Assembly: GCF_000025985.1 (NCBI RefSeq)
Contig: NC_003228.3
Location: 3,720,001 to 3,784,000 of the forward strand
Direction of reading: 5' to 3'
DNA length: 64,000 nucleotides
Source: Bacteroides fragilis NCTC 9343
GTDB lineage: Bacteria; Bacteroidota; Bacteroidia; Bacteroidales; Bacteroidaceae
A program made the translations under genes and the position numbers. The notes below the pieces were generated by a model, which saw only the letters and a program-made list of their open reading frames with translations, searched no databases and was not told the DNA's origin. Shown in pieces: positions 51,473-61,165 of this stretch. Within the stretch, counting starts at the first letter, position 1. Each line of letters begins with the position of its first letter.

Positions 51473-51773
51473 GTTTTTATATATTTAAACCTCTATATTA
51501 AGTGTATACAAACAACACGCCAACCTGAGTTTTAGATTCAAGTTTTAGCACAAATTAAGAGCCTATTTAGATTTTACCCGAATAAAATTTCATTGGAGCT
51601 TTATCGGTCCGCCTTGAGTTTCCTTTCGGTCTGTTCCACCGTTTGTATTCGTCACATAGCCCGGCTATACTCCTCACAAAACAAGAACATATCCTTGACA
51701 ACAATACCGGGCCAGATCAAAACAGACCTTCAGGTCCATCCGGCAAATACTTCAAGAGAGTGGTGAATCAAAT
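51473..51773. other. Gap between DnaJ and the PAS kinase gene
   Basis: About 300 bases with no convincing gene, hairpin or repeat. It must hold the DnaJ promoter, but I cannot choose a box. Confidence 0.4.
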
Positions 51774-53405
51774 TCAACGGACAGGGCTTTCGAGCAGCAT
51801 ATCCTCTCTGACAGGAAGACGGAACCAGAAGCAGGAACCCTTTCCTTCCCGGGTCTCCACTCCGATCGTTCCTCCCAACCGTTCGATAATCACCCGGCAG
51901 ATGGCAAGTCCCAGTCCGGTACCTTTGATAAAAGTATTCAGTTTGACAAAACGCTCGAAAACCTTTCCCGCCTGATCGGCAGGGATGCCGATACCTGTAT
52001 CCTTTACAAAGAAATAAAGTTCGTCCTTTTGCCTGGTCAGCCGATAGCCCAAAGTAATGGAACCTTCGGAAGTGAACTTCATTGCATTGTTCATCAAATT
52101 CATGATGACCTGTGACAAGCGCAAACGGTCGGTATTGATTACGCAACCGGGTTCTTTTTCAGTAAACATGATCTGCACCTCCGGGCGTTGATTCTTCTGC
52201 TGCATCTGTAAACAGATGTCTTCCATCAGTTCATTGATATCCGTCGGGGCATAAGAGAAATCCATTGTCCCCGCTTCTATTTTCGACAGGTCGAGAATAT
52301 CATCTATCAATTGCAGTAAAAGCTCATTGTTCGAAGTGACAATCCGGATATACTCCTCCTTCTCTTCAACATCGTCCGTCTGGCAAATCAGATCGGAGAA
52401 ACCGATGATGGCATTGAGCGGCGTACGTATTTCATGGCTCATATTGGCAAGGAACGCCGACTTCAGCCGATTGGACTCTTCGGCCTTCTCTTTGGCTTCC
52501 TGCAACATACGTTCTACTTTCAGTTTCTCGGTAATATCTTCAAAGCGTAGCAGTCCGCCGATAATTTCGTTTCCCGTATCATCATAAACGGGGGTGGCGG
52601 TGATCTCAAAGTCCACATGATCCACATGGGTGATGTGTCTCACGATCTTACCGGTACCGATAGCCTCCCGAAAAGCACATTTTCCGCACGGTTGGGTTCC
52701 CTGCCCCGTAGTCCGGTAGCAAACAGTGCCGGGAGTATAATGGCGTCCGGAAACCAGATTTTTAATATTACCGGTCTCTTCCCATTGCACCAGATAGTTC
52801 CGGTCGATATAAATCAATCCGAAATCAATGCTTCTCAAAGCCAGTTTTTGCTTACATACGGCTCCTTCCAACTGCTCTTTGGCAGCCAGCAGTTCTCTTT
52901 CGTACATTTTCAGCTGGGTGATTTCCCAACGGGCCACCAACAGCCATTTACCCAATTTACCCGAAGATATGATCGACTTCATCACAAGTGTATCGTGCAC
53001 TTTTCCGTCAGCAGTGACATACCTCTCTTCCGCCTTATAAGGTATTCCGGCCCTGACAAGATCCTCATCTATCTTCCGGTACTGCTTCCCCCTTTCTTCA
53101 CCAAAGATATCGACATCGGAGAAGCCGACGGCATCTTTGCGGCTGATGCCCGACTGTAACTCGGATTCTTTATTCCAGTAGGTATACTTGAATTGTTCCT
53201 GAATATCTTTCACCATGATAGGAAACGGGAGATTATCTAAAATATCAAACAGGAAACGACGATAGTCGTCATCAGCCGAAGCCGACTTACGAAGCAGGAA
53301 GTTCTGATAGAGCAGGAAGCAAACGGTCAGAAACAAAAGCAGGGATAATACATAAAGCCACAGACAGTCTGTTACTCCCGTCACCAATAGTAGTTGGATT
53401 GTCAT
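51774..53405 (-). CDS. Membrane-anchored PAS sensor histidine kinase
   Basis: The frame opens at 53585, but ATG 53405 lies below a good promoter and starts the signal-anchor helix ([18 protein letters not shown]). The 543-residue product has two PAS domains (about 50-165 and 190-300), then H-box [14 protein letters not shown] with His324 and a complete ATPase ([26 protein letters not shown]). No receiver or regulator is encoded beside it, so its partner is elsewhere. The second PAS carries three Cys ([16 protein letters not shown]), which could bind metal or respond to redox state. Confidence 0.88.
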   Translation of the reverse strand: MTIQLLLVTGVTDCLWLYVLSLLLFLTVCFLLYQNFLLRKSASADDDYRRFLFDILDNLPFPIMVKDIQEQFKYTYWNKESELQSGISRKDAVGFSDVDIFGEERGKQYRKIDEDLVRAGIPYKAEERYVTADGKVHDTLVMKSIISSGKLGKWLLVARWEITQLKMYERELLAAKEQLEGAVCKQKLALRSIDFGLIYIDRNYLVQWEETGNIKNLVSGRHYTPGTVCYRTTGQGTQPCGKCAFREAIGTGKIVRHITHVDHVDFEITATPVYDDTGNEIIGGLLRFEDITEKLKVERMLQEAKEKAEESNRLKSAFLANMSHEIRTPLNAIIGFSDLICQTDDVEEKEEYIRIVTSNNELLLQLIDDILDLSKIEAGTMDFSYAPTDINELMEDICLQMQQKNQRPEVQIMFTEKEPGCVINTDRLRLSQVIMNLMNNAMKFTSEGSITLGYRLTRQKDELYFFVKDTGIGIPADQAGKVFERFVKLNTFIKGTGLGLAICRVIIERLGGTIGVETREGKGSCFWFRLPVREDMLLESPVR

Positions 53406-53431
53406 AATTGCATGTTGTGATGAATCGACAG

Positions 53432-53462
53432 TAAATATAGATATTATTCTCCTACTTTCAAC
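53432..53462 (-). promoter_or_regulatory. Promoter of the PAS kinase gene
   Basis: The minus strand reads GTTG, 19 bases, TATATTTA (7 of 8 to TAnnTTTG), 27 bases before ATG 53405. Confidence 0.5.
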
Positions 53463-53580
53463 ACAAAACACAACAAAAGTACCGAAAGGAAGCAAAGTTT
53501 CGAGATGCTGACACTTATCTATCCCAAGGTATCTCCCGAAATCAAACCATGCGGCAAATGTAAATGTGTCACAACTCGTA

Positions 53581-53665
53581 TTCACTACAGATTACACAGA
53601 TAAATATTATTGGTTATCAATCGATTAAAAATCGTTTTGTATAAATCCGTGTAATCTGTAGTGAA
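53581..53665. repeat. Inverted repeat of the TTCACyACAGA family
   Basis: The 21-base arms (53581-53601 and 53645-53665) pair with one G-T wobble over a 43-base AT-rich loop. It lies upstream of the PAS kinase promoter and just after the transferase gene, so it may end that transcript. Confidence 0.75.
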
Positions 53666-53703
53666 TCCTGCTCCTTGCCGGATTGCACGTTAGCCCGGCA
53701 TTT

Positions 53704-55404
53704 TCAACGTATCCCCATCTTTCCGAACATCTCAAAGTCCTCTTTACGTAACCCGATGTCATCGTACGAACGCGGCTCGTTGTGGTCGTTCAGGTAAAAA
53801 CGGGGGAACTCTGTATAGGACGGACTGGCCACCGATAATGAATCGTTTACATAGGTGGTGGTCACCCCGGCCAGATCGAGTACCGAATGGAACACCACCC
53901 GGTTCGAAGCAACAGATTTGTGACGATTCTTCTGTAAAGCGTCCATATGCTCAGGATACTTCTCCCGATAGGTGTCCGAAGTCCAGACAATGAACGGTAC
54001 ATGCAACTGATAGTAGGAAGGCACGGGAGACGCATGCAGGAAGAGATGACGATGGTCGTCAAAAATATCTTCTCCATGATCCGAAGTATAGAGCATAGCC
54101 GACCCGGCATCCTGTTGCTGCAGCAGGCCGATCAGCCTTGACAGAAAATCGTCGGTATAACGGATGGAATTGTCATAGGCATTAATCAGATTATCCCGAT
54201 ACTTAAATTCGGCATCGGCAGGACTGTCGGGTTGGAAAAAGGCAGCTTCGGCAGGATAACGTTCCCGATAGTTGAAGTGTGACCCGTAGGTGTGCAACAC
54301 GATAAACTGTTTGCGGTTTCCTTTCGCAAGTTCCTCTTGCACCAATGCCAGCAGATAATCATCCGAAAGATTCTGACCGGCAGTCAACGAATCTTCCTTG
54401 ATGAAGTCACAGTGATCGGCTTCTTTTCCAAAGAAGTCGATAAAAGAGTTGTTGTAACGCTGATTGGAGAAGAAAGCTGTCTTGAAACCTGCTTCTTTGA
54501 AAGCGGTAATAATTCCTTTCTGATGATAGATGGAATCGAAATTCTCTGCCGAAACGGCAGACATGAGCATCGGAACACTCTTATGAGTTGTATTCGATTG
54601 GGTCAGCACATTCGTAAAAGCCGTCAGGCCGGATACCTCCGACAGTTTGGGATTTGTCTCACGATCATAACCGTACAACGACCAATTGAGCGCACGGGAA
54701 GTCTCTCCCACTACCAGTACGTAAATCTCCCGGTCTTCTGCCGGATGCGTGGCGGCGGCATTGAAAGTGAAATCCTTCGAAGTCTCTTCATAATCGAGAG
54801 TCCGGGCATTCCGCTCCACGGCAAGCACTACGTTATAGCACACATTGACCGGATATAAATCGGAAGTCATCTCGTACTTCTTATCCAACAGGAAGGCCGC
54901 TCCCAACGATACCAGACCTGCACCCAGCACAACCCACGCACGTCTCCGTTCCCTGCGGATAAAGCCGACGGAAAGCGTACGCTTACGGACAATGGAGATC
55001 ATCCCCAGTATCAGGGCCGGGATGTACAGGATCACAATCGTAATCAAAGCCGGCAACAGGTTGTCGAGCAACTCCATGGCTTCGGAAGAATTGGTAGTCG
55101 CCAGGTTCAGGAACATATCCACCGCAATGATGGACTGCCCGAACAGATAGAGCAACACGATCTGAAAGGCCCCGAAGAATACGAAAAGGAATAAAATCCA
55201 GAGCATCTTTCCGCAATTCCTGGAAAGGGTCATAATCAGATAATAACACCCCAATGGCAACAGGACATTGGCAATCTTGGCTACAAGCGGCAAAGGTTCG
55301 GTGAAACACAATACAACGTTGGGCACTATCAGCACAAACAGGAACAGGTAGAACAAATTCTCCTGATTACCGAACCATTTTTTTATACTATTAAAAAGCT
55401 TCAT
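53704..55404 (-). CDS. Phosphoethanolamine transferase (EptA/sulfatase fold)
   Basis: The frame opens at 55440; ATG 55404 fits the first membrane helix better. The 566-residue product has five N-terminal membrane helices (residues 18-200) and a periplasmic alkaline-phosphatase-like domain. That domain has the acceptor Thr235 in GETSR, the SDHGEDIFDD metal motif and HLFLHASPVPSY. It should move phosphoethanolamine from phosphatidylethanolamine to lipid A or another surface glycan. Its start overlaps the end of the barrel gene by 14 bases. Confidence 0.9.
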   Translation of the reverse strand: MKLFNSIKKWFGNQENLFYLFLFVLIVPNVVLCFTEPLPLVAKIANVLLPLGCYYLIMTLSRNCGKMLWILFLFVFFGAFQIVLLYLFGQSIIAVDMFLNLATTNSSEAMELLDNLLPALITIVILYIPALILGMISIVRKRTLSVGFIRRERRRAWVVLGAGLVSLGAAFLLDKKYEMTSDLYPVNVCYNVVLAVERNARTLDYEETSKDFTFNAAATHPAEDREIYVLVVGETSRALNWSLYGYDRETNPKLSEVSGLTAFTNVLTQSNTTHKSVPMLMSAVSAENFDSIYHQKGIITAFKEAGFKTAFFSNQRYNNSFIDFFGKEADHCDFIKEDSLTAGQNLSDDYLLALVQEELAKGNRKQFIVLHTYGSHFNYRERYPAEAAFFQPDSPADAEFKYRDNLINAYDNSIRYTDDFLSRLIGLLQQQDAGSAMLYTSDHGEDIFDDHRHLFLHASPVPSYYQLHVPFIVWTSDTYREKYPEHMDALQKNRHKSVASNRVVFHSVLDLAGVTTTYVNDSLSVASPSYTEFPRFYLNDHNEPRSYDDIGLRKEDFEMFGKMGIR

Positions 55405-56611
55405 TGATATTAAATATAAATCCGGTCTGGCCTTTTCCAAACCCTAAATCCAATCGTACATTTACTCTCTTCTTAAACTCCCACCGATAGCCAAAGCCAT
55501 AGTTGGGAAGTATATGTTTCACTTTGAATGAGGAAAAGTCGGGGAAAACATTTCCGGCTCCCACCCAGACGGCTACTCCGTTCCGTTTCCATACGTGCTG
55601 GCGGAGTTCCACCTGCATGTCCACCACATTCTTATCGCGGTACCGGCCATCATAATAGCCACGCATGGAGTACGAACTTCCCAAGGTAGCCATCAGCCCC
55701 CAAGGCGGATTGCCGTAGGTCAGCAGGGTATGGAATTGTCCGGCAAGTATTCCGCCTTTCCACACCCGGCGATAGTAACTGGTGGTCAGTTCCGTACTAC
55801 TGAAAGCGTAGTCATTCCCCAGAAATGCCGGACTGAAACGCTGGTCTATGCGCAGATAATATCCTTTATAGGCATTCGTCAGGAAATCTCTCGAGTCGTA
55901 CACCAGAGAAAGTCCCGCACTGACATTGGAGGTGCGGGCATCCATCCCTTGCCAAAGCTCGGGTTTCTCAAAATTCCTCCCATCGATATAGTCGAAACTT
56001 GCCATAGGCCCCAGATAGAAGTTTTTTGCCATCCGGAACATAAAGTCAACCTTTACCTGTGCCTGAAAGCGCTTGTAACTGCTTTCATTCTCGTCATTCA
56101 CCGCATTCCGGTAGCCGACGCCCCAATACAGACTGGGGAAAGAATAGAAATAAAGGTTATAATTGAGCCGGTACTTGTCTTTCGGAAATATATGACTTCC
56201 GCGTACACCGAGCAGATAGAACCCGACAGTGGACACATCGCCATACAGCGAAACAGTAGAGAGAGGAAGCAGTGTATCGGCACGGTCGGTACGGTATAGT
56301 CCGGCGGCTACCAAGCCCAGTCCGAGTTTGGTGTCACTGGAATAATGCGGGCCACCGATCACACTGAAGTCAAACTTTTTGTTCTTCTTCTCCTTGTTGG
56401 CATCATTGAAGTAGTCCAGGAATTTCTTGAAGAAACTACGTTTCACCGCGACAGAATCAGCAGTGACGGATACAGAAGCAGAGTCCTCTATCACAGGAAT
56501 ATGCGTAATCGGTGAGAGGCTGTCGTTGTGATTCTCTCCTTGTGCCAAAGATGCAGTCCACACGATGGAGAAGCATCCCAGTAATAGCCAGTTTTTGTGT
56601 CTAGGTCTCAT
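55391..56611 (-). CDS. Omp85/BamA-like outer-membrane barrel without clear POTRA
   Basis: The frame opens at 56638; ATG 56611 gives a cleaner signal peptide (MRPRHKNWLLLGCFSIVWTA). The 406-residue product begins with about 90 residues of linker (KKFLDYFNDANKEKKNKKFD) and then a 16-strand-like barrel. The barrel has the surface-antigen strand pattern FSVIGGPHYSSDTKLGLGLV and SYSMRGYYDGRYRDKN, and ends in GFIFNINEAF. It resembles the barrel half of BamA/TamA. The 14-base overlap with the transferase gene implies coupled translation and a shared envelope role. Confidence 0.85.
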   Translation of the reverse strand: MRPRHKNWLLLGCFSIVWTASLAQGENHNDSLSPITHIPVIEDSASVSVTADSVAVKRSFFKKFLDYFNDANKEKKNKKFDFSVIGGPHYSSDTKLGLGLVAAGLYRTDRADTLLPLSTVSLYGDVSTVGFYLLGVRGSHIFPKDKYRLNYNLYFYSFPSLYWGVGYRNAVNDENESSYKRFQAQVKVDFMFRMAKNFYLGPMASFDYIDGRNFEKPELWQGMDARTSNVSAGLSLVYDSRDFLTNAYKGYYLRIDQRFSPAFLGNDYAFSSTELTTSYYRRVWKGGILAGQFHTLLTYGNPPWGLMATLGSSYSMRGYYDGRYRDKNVVDMQVELRQHVWKRNGVAVWVGAGNVFPDFSSFKVKHILPNYGFGYRWEFKKRVNVRLDLGFGKGQTGFIFNINEAF

Positions 56612-57036
56612 ATATTGTTCCCTCTTTAGAAAACTCAATTTGCAAAAGTAGTTTCATCCCGCCTTGTTACAATCATATTACATTCTCTTTTATCTTTTAT
56701 TGCCTCCATTTAACACTTAATAAACAGAAAATGTTCAAAATCCAAGGTATGAGACCGTATGGCTCAATCCCAAAAACTTGTAAATAACCTATAATGTCAA
56801 CTAATAAAAGCTCCCTGCTATTCCTTAAGTAAATTAAATCCGCTTTATTTGTATCATACAGCTTAACACATTCCCCAACCTTAAACAATGCTTCCATGAT
56901 GCCGGCTGCACTACACCGGATATTAGAGACAGCCCCACTTAGCATTACAATAAGATAAAGGTTAGTTAAGAAAGCTATCATAATAGGTATTTAAGGTAGA
57001 CAATCAATCCGATTGTTTTCAGTAAATGACCCGTCT

Positions 57037-57045
57037 CCCCCCCCC
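57037..57045. repeat. Run of nine C
   Basis: A homopolymer of nine C between TCT and AAGGAGA; the flanks TCTCC/GGAGA can form a small stem. It lies in a non-coding stretch, so slippage would not affect a known gene. Confidence 0.8.
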
Positions 57046-57086
57046 AAGGAGAGCGTGGTTTGTATAACCTGAGGTCCGCCCCTGCG

Positions 57087-57125
57087 AAGGTCCGGACCTT
57101 TATTATGCCTTCTTGCCAAGGCAAG
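57087..57125. repeat. Two short palindromes
   Basis: AAGGTCCGGACCTT (57087-57100) is a perfect 14-base palindrome; CTTGCCAAGGCAAG (57112-57125) has 6-base arms around AA. They stand side by side just before the tandem dyads. Confidence 0.7.
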
Positions 57126-57152
57126 TTCCACTCCTTCGGAACATCAGTACGA

Positions 57153-57237
57153 CGAGTTACCCATCCGGCAGCATACGAGTTGTGCAACTCGGGCACTACC
57201 AGTTGCACAACTCGTCATGCACCAGTTGCACAACTGG
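57153..57237. repeat. Tandem 23-bp units with dyad AGTTGyrCAACT
   Basis: Units start at 57153, 57176, 57199 and 57222, each 23 bases apart. The last three carry AGTTGTGCAACT or AGTTGCACAACT with CG or CC at the left and CG or GG at the right; the first keeps only CGAGTT. The pattern lies about 120 bases upstream of the TlpA-like start. Confidence 0.75.
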
Positions 57238-57354
57238 TATTCCCTGCCTTCCCAAGTACAAGAATCTATCTTCCGGACAAAGATAAAGTAACGTTCCGTA
57301 AGGTTTTTACCGACAAATCTTTATCTTTACAGTCTCAACTTTAACGATACATAT

Positions 57355-59568
57355 ATGAAAAGCAAACTACTCTTCTTACTGCTACTTTTGGGAAGCAGCT
57401 ACATCACAGCACAGACAGTGATTGAAAATCCCCCTTTCGAAACACGTCAGGGAAGTATACACACCATCTCGAAAATAGAACTCTCGCCAACAGAAACCCG
57501 ACTGACGATACGGACTGTGTTCCGCCCGCAATGGTGGACCAGTCTGGACAGCCTGACTTACATTTACGCTCCCGAAAGCAAAAAGCAACTGTATCCCCTG
57601 CGCATAGAAGGACGTAAATTTGGCGAACAGGTGACGACTCCCGCCTCCGGTATCATAGAGGACGATTGTGTCATCACCTATCCTCCCTTGCCCGAAGGCA
57701 CTACCCGGATAGACTGGATGGACGACAACCTGAATTCGGAAACCAATACTTACGGCATCTTGCTGGTGAAACCTCAGGAAACCAAAGAACAGGCCTCCCT
57801 CCGCAAGATTCACGGCAACTGGCAGCAAGCCGATGCCCAAAACGGATGGGACATCGGAATTTATGATTCACTAGCCATTATGGACAACCGTTTCTGGAAA
57901 TATGATCTTTGCCGGAAACAGGGAAAAAAATTCAAACTGAACTTAAAAGACGAAACAGGCGAACAGTGCCTGCTTGAAATAACACAGGAAAAAGACGGCA
58001 ACCTATGTATCGGAAAAAACGGGGGAAAAGCCAATAAGTATATCCGTGCCGGGCGTCCACAAAGAAATTATGCGGCAACAACAGCAGCCACAGCCCCACA
58101 AACAGCCTTCTTCCGGAAAGACACGGTTCACATACGCGGATTCCTGGATGGCTACAGTCCCAAACTGGGATTCACTACCGTACTGATTTATACGGACAAT
58201 CACATAACTAATGAAGGCACTCCCGCCGTAGTCACCATCCATCCGGACGGACGCTTTGAATCGGACTTCGTCGTCAATTATCCCGGAGTACATCACCTCT
58301 CTATGGGCAACAACTGGATGACGTTCTATATCAGGCCGGGCGAGACACTGATGCTTTATATCAATTGGGAAGACCATCTGGACTATCTACGCCAGAGGAG
58401 ACTGAAACCTATGTTGACAGAAACTCTGTACATGGGACCTTCAAGCAGCATAAATCAGGAACTGATGCCTTGTGAACCGCTGTTCTCAAAAGACTATCAC
58501 ATCATACAGAATGCATGCAAAACGCTGACACCCTCTGAATTCAAAACACAGCAGGAACCGATGTACAAGTTGTGGATGCATCGGGTCGACTCGCTGGAGC
58601 AATCGAAAACACTACAACCCGAAGCGATGCAAATGCTGAAGAACGATGTGATGATAAATTACGGCGCCTGGCTCTTGGAGTTTATCCTGATGAGAGACAT
58701 GGATGCCCGTAAAGATACGACCAACACGATATTGAAAATAAAGGAAACCCCGGACTATTATGACTTCCTGAAAGCAATGCCGTTGAATGATGTCCGCAGC
58801 ATCGGTTGCAACAACTTCTCCACCTTTATCAACCGCATTGAATTTATGAACCCTTTTCTCCCGGCAAGCTGGCAAATAAAGAATGGGACGGACGATCGGA
58901 TGGAGAAATATGCAGAAAGCTGGAGGAAAAAAAAGGAGATATTGCAGGACACAACAGGAATGCCCTTCCCGGTAGTCGGCGAACTTATCCTGACACGTTC
59001 CTATCCGTTCCTAGCCAAAACACTTGAGAACGAGAAGAAGGCTTTTGCCCTGCTGGACACACTGAAGGGATATCTGCACGACCCATTCCTGGTAGCAGAA
59101 GCCGAACGTATGTACCGTCAGGTTTATCCCGTACAGGGGAACAAGCCACAAGAACTTCCGGCAGGAAAAGGTACGGACATTATCCGTAAACTGACAGCAC
59201 CTTATCTGGGAAAATTTGTAATTATCGACTTTTGGGCAACGTCTTGCGGTCCTTGCCGTGCCAGCATCGAACAACATGCTGATTTGAGAAAAGACTACCG
59301 CAACAGTCCCGATATCAAGTTTATCTTTGTCACCAGTAATCAGGACTCACCTGAAAAAGCTTACGAAAACTATGTGGAGAAGCATCTGAAAGAGGAAACC
59401 ATCTTCCGCCTTCCACAAAGCGACTATAACTATCTGAGGGAACTATTCCATTTCAATGGCATTCCCCGTTACGTATTGTTGGATCGGGACGGCAAATTGC
59501 TGGACGAGAACTTCCCGATGTATAATATCGAACTGTTCCTGAAAGAATCTAAGATAAGGAAGGAATAA
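57355..59568 (+). CDS. TlpA-like exported protein with C-terminal thioredoxin domain
   Basis: This 737-residue protein has a signal peptide (residues 1-20). A beta-rich N-terminal half follows, with a propeptide-like segment near 240-345 (VHIRGFLDGYSPKLGFTTVL), then a helical middle. A thioredoxin-fold domain runs from about 600 to the end, with the redox pair Cys631-Gly-Pro-Cys634 in WATSCGPCRAS. This order is common in Bacteroidetes TlpA/ResA-like proteins that reduce periplasmic disulfides. The partner proteins are unknown. Confidence 0.85.
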   Translation: MKSKLLFLLLLLGSSYITAQTVIENPPFETRQGSIHTISKIELSPTETRLTIRTVFRPQWWTSLDSLTYIYAPESKKQLYPLRIEGRKFGEQVTTPASGIIEDDCVITYPPLPEGTTRIDWMDDNLNSETNTYGILLVKPQETKEQASLRKIHGNWQQADAQNGWDIGIYDSLAIMDNRFWKYDLCRKQGKKFKLNLKDETGEQCLLEITQEKDGNLCIGKNGGKANKYIRAGRPQRNYAATTAATAPQTAFFRKDTVHIRGFLDGYSPKLGFTTVLIYTDNHITNEGTPAVVTIHPDGRFESDFVVNYPGVHHLSMGNNWMTFYIRPGETLMLYINWEDHLDYLRQRRLKPMLTETLYMGPSSSINQELMPCEPLFSKDYHIIQNACKTLTPSEFKTQQEPMYKLWMHRVDSLEQSKTLQPEAMQMLKNDVMINYGAWLLEFILMRDMDARKDTTNTILKIKETPDYYDFLKAMPLNDVRSIGCNNFSTFINRIEFMNPFLPASWQIKNGTDDRMEKYAESWRKKKEILQDTTGMPFPVVGELILTRSYPFLAKTLENEKKAFALLDTLKGYLHDPFLVAEAERMYRQVYPVQGNKPQELPAGKGTDIIRKLTAPYLGKFVIIDFWATSCGPCRASIEQHADLRKDYRNSPDIKFIFVTSNQDSPEKAYENYVEKHLKEETIFRLPQSDYNYLRELFHFNGIPRYVLLDRDGKLLDENFPMYNIELFLKESKIRKE

Positions 59569-59577
59569 AAAAGATTG

Positions 59578-59661
59578 TTCACCACGGAGTAACACAGAGT
59601 CCCACAGAGTTTTAATTTCTATTATTTTTCCCTCTGTGAGACTCTGTGTTACCCTGTGATG
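59578..59661. repeat. Long imperfect inverted repeat of the TTCACCACAGAG family
   Basis: About 30 bases at 59580-59609 pair with 59632-59661, with a few mismatches, around a 22-base AT-rich loop. It is in the convergent gap between the TlpA-like and threonine aldolase genes and may act as a bidirectional terminator. Confidence 0.75.
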
Positions 59662-59687
59662 AGCATCTGCCCCTATTGGATATAAAA

Positions 59688-60701
59688 CTAATTTTTCAGT
59701 ATACGGATAAACGTATCGATATCTTCTTCCGTTGTATCAAATGAAGTGACCAGACGTATTTCGTCGGCTTCCTCATTCCAGAAATAGAAGAAATAAGTTT
59801 GCAGCATGCGATCTGTTTCGGCACGGGGCATAGTCAGGAACAACTGGTTGCTTTCCACCTTCTGAGTGAAACGTACGCCGGGAACCTGTTCCAGGGCATC
59901 GGCAAGACGCTTTGCCATAGCATTGGCATGGGTTGCGTTTTTCAGCCACAGTTCGTCTGTCAGATAGGCAGTGAACTGACAGGATAGATAACGCATTTTG
60001 GATGCCAACTGAGCCGATTGCTTGCGTATGAAACGCGCTTCCGACTTCAACGAATCATCGAATACGATCACACACTCTCCCATCATCAGCCCGTTCTTGG
60101 TTCCACCGAAACTAAGCACATCGATACCACAATCCACAGTCAGCGCTCGCAATGAAAGCCCCAGCGAAGCACAAGCATTGGCGATGCGCGCACCGTCCAT
60201 ATGTACCCACATACCGTATTGATGGGCCAACGAAGTGATGGCTTTCAATTCGTCGGGTGTATAAATAGTACCCAGTTCCGTACATTCCGAAAGATAAATG
60301 GCCCCCGGCTGGGAATGATGCTGGTCGGCAAAGCCATGCAGATAGGGTGTGATCAGTTGCGGAGTCAGTTTTCCGTCGGGAGTGGCGATAGGACGGATCT
60401 GACAACCGGTCATCTTCACCGGAGAGCCACATTCATCCACATAAATGTGCGCAGTTTCGGCACAAAGGATAGAGTTGTAAGGACGAGTCATCAATTGCAG
60501 GGCAATGACATTGCTGCCTGTTCCATTGAAAACAAACAGTGGCTCACAATCGGCTACAAACGTTTCTTTAATTTTCCGGACAGCTTCTTCTGTCCACAAA
60601 TCGTCGCCATAGCCCAAGGCATGATCCCGGTTAGCCCGTGTCAGGGCTTCCATAATGGCAGGATGCACACCCGAATTATTATCAGAGGCAAAACTTCTCA
60701 T
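59688..60701 (-). CDS. Low-specificity L-threonine aldolase
   Basis: This 337-residue PLP enzyme of the beta-eliminating lyase family has MDGARIANA and the Schiff-base Lys202 in SFGGTKNGLM. It lacks a signal peptide, so it is cytosolic. It should split L-threonine or allo-threonine to glycine and acetaldehyde. The length is typical. It is a single-gene unit with a one-armed repeat (TTCACCACAGAG) upstream near 60764. Confidence 0.88.
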   Translation of the reverse strand: MRSFASDNNSGVHPAIMEALTRANRDHALGYGDDLWTEEAVRKIKETFVADCEPLFVFNGTGSNVIALQLMTRPYNSILCAETAHIYVDECGSPVKMTGCQIRPIATPDGKLTPQLITPYLHGFADQHHSQPGAIYLSECTELGTIYTPDELKAITSLAHQYGMWVHMDGARIANACASLGLSLRALTVDCGIDVLSFGGTKNGLMMGECVIVFDDSLKSEARFIRKQSAQLASKMRYLSCQFTAYLTDELWLKNATHANAMAKRLADALEQVPGVRFTQKVESNQLFLTMPRAETDRMLQTYFFYFWNEEADEIRLVTSFDTTEEDIDTFIRILKN

Positions 60702-60790
60702 AGTGTGTTAAAGATAAATTATTCTGCAAAGGAAGAAAATTATTCGCAGAAAAAGAAAGGATTTCACCACAGAGTGCCCCCAAAGACTGT

Positions 60791-61165
60791 TCAGGAATGA
60801 AACTTCTTCTTACGAAGCCAGTAATCCAATCCGAGCAACAACAGGACCAACGTTGCAATATAGCTATAGAAAGCCAACAGGGAAGAATCAGCATGAGAAA
60901 AATCCATACCGGACAAGTACTCCTTGAAATTGAATTCCAATTTGAAAACAAGCGTATATACTCCCACTCCCAACAATAGCAATATACCCGCAATCATGCC
61001 GCACAGCATGACCCTCTCCTTCCGCTTCTGTTGTTTTTCCGCTTCCAGACGGATCTGCTCCATCATCCGATAATTAAAATTGGACGGCAATCTGCCGGGC
61101 TGCCTCCTTTGGAGGGCCTGTTTCAACGCATTTTCCGTATGCTTCTTATTTGTTTCCATCATCAC
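60791..61165 (-). CDS. Small two-helix membrane protein, possible anti-sigma partner
   Basis: This 124-residue protein has an N-terminal basic cytosolic part (PSNFNYRMMEQIRLEAEK) and two hydrophobic helices (LCGMIAGILLLLGVGVYTLV; FYSYIATLVLLLLGLDYWL). Its start overlaps the ECF sigma stop by 4 bases (TGATG), so the two are co-translated. The layout matches short Bacteroidetes anti-sigma factors, but I see no zinc-binding HxxxCxxC motif. The function is an inference from position. Confidence 0.75.
   Translation of the reverse strand: MMMETNKKHTENALKQALQRRQPGRLPSNFNYRMMEQIRLEAEKQQKRKERVMLCGMIAGILLLLGVGVYTLVFKLEFNFKEYLSGMDFSHADSSLLAFYSYIATLVLLLLGLDYWLRKKKFHS

Larger units (their letters stand above)
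56612..57354. other. Repeat-rich intergenic region before the TlpA-like gene
   Basis: This 743-base gap is AT-rich to about 57000, where a 94-codon minus frame (56697-56981) has no family features. From 57037 it changes character: a C9 run, two short palindromes and tandem 23-bp dyads. The second half may be a dispersed repeat element. No transposase or terminal inverted repeats are visible. Confidence 0.5.

Noticed and set aside
56697..57208. Two short minus frames (94 and 76 codons) in the repeat-rich gap
   Set aside because: The second runs through the C9 tract and tandem dyads, and its residues follow the repeats; the first has no family features. I treat both as non-coding, but copies of the repeat elsewhere should be checked.
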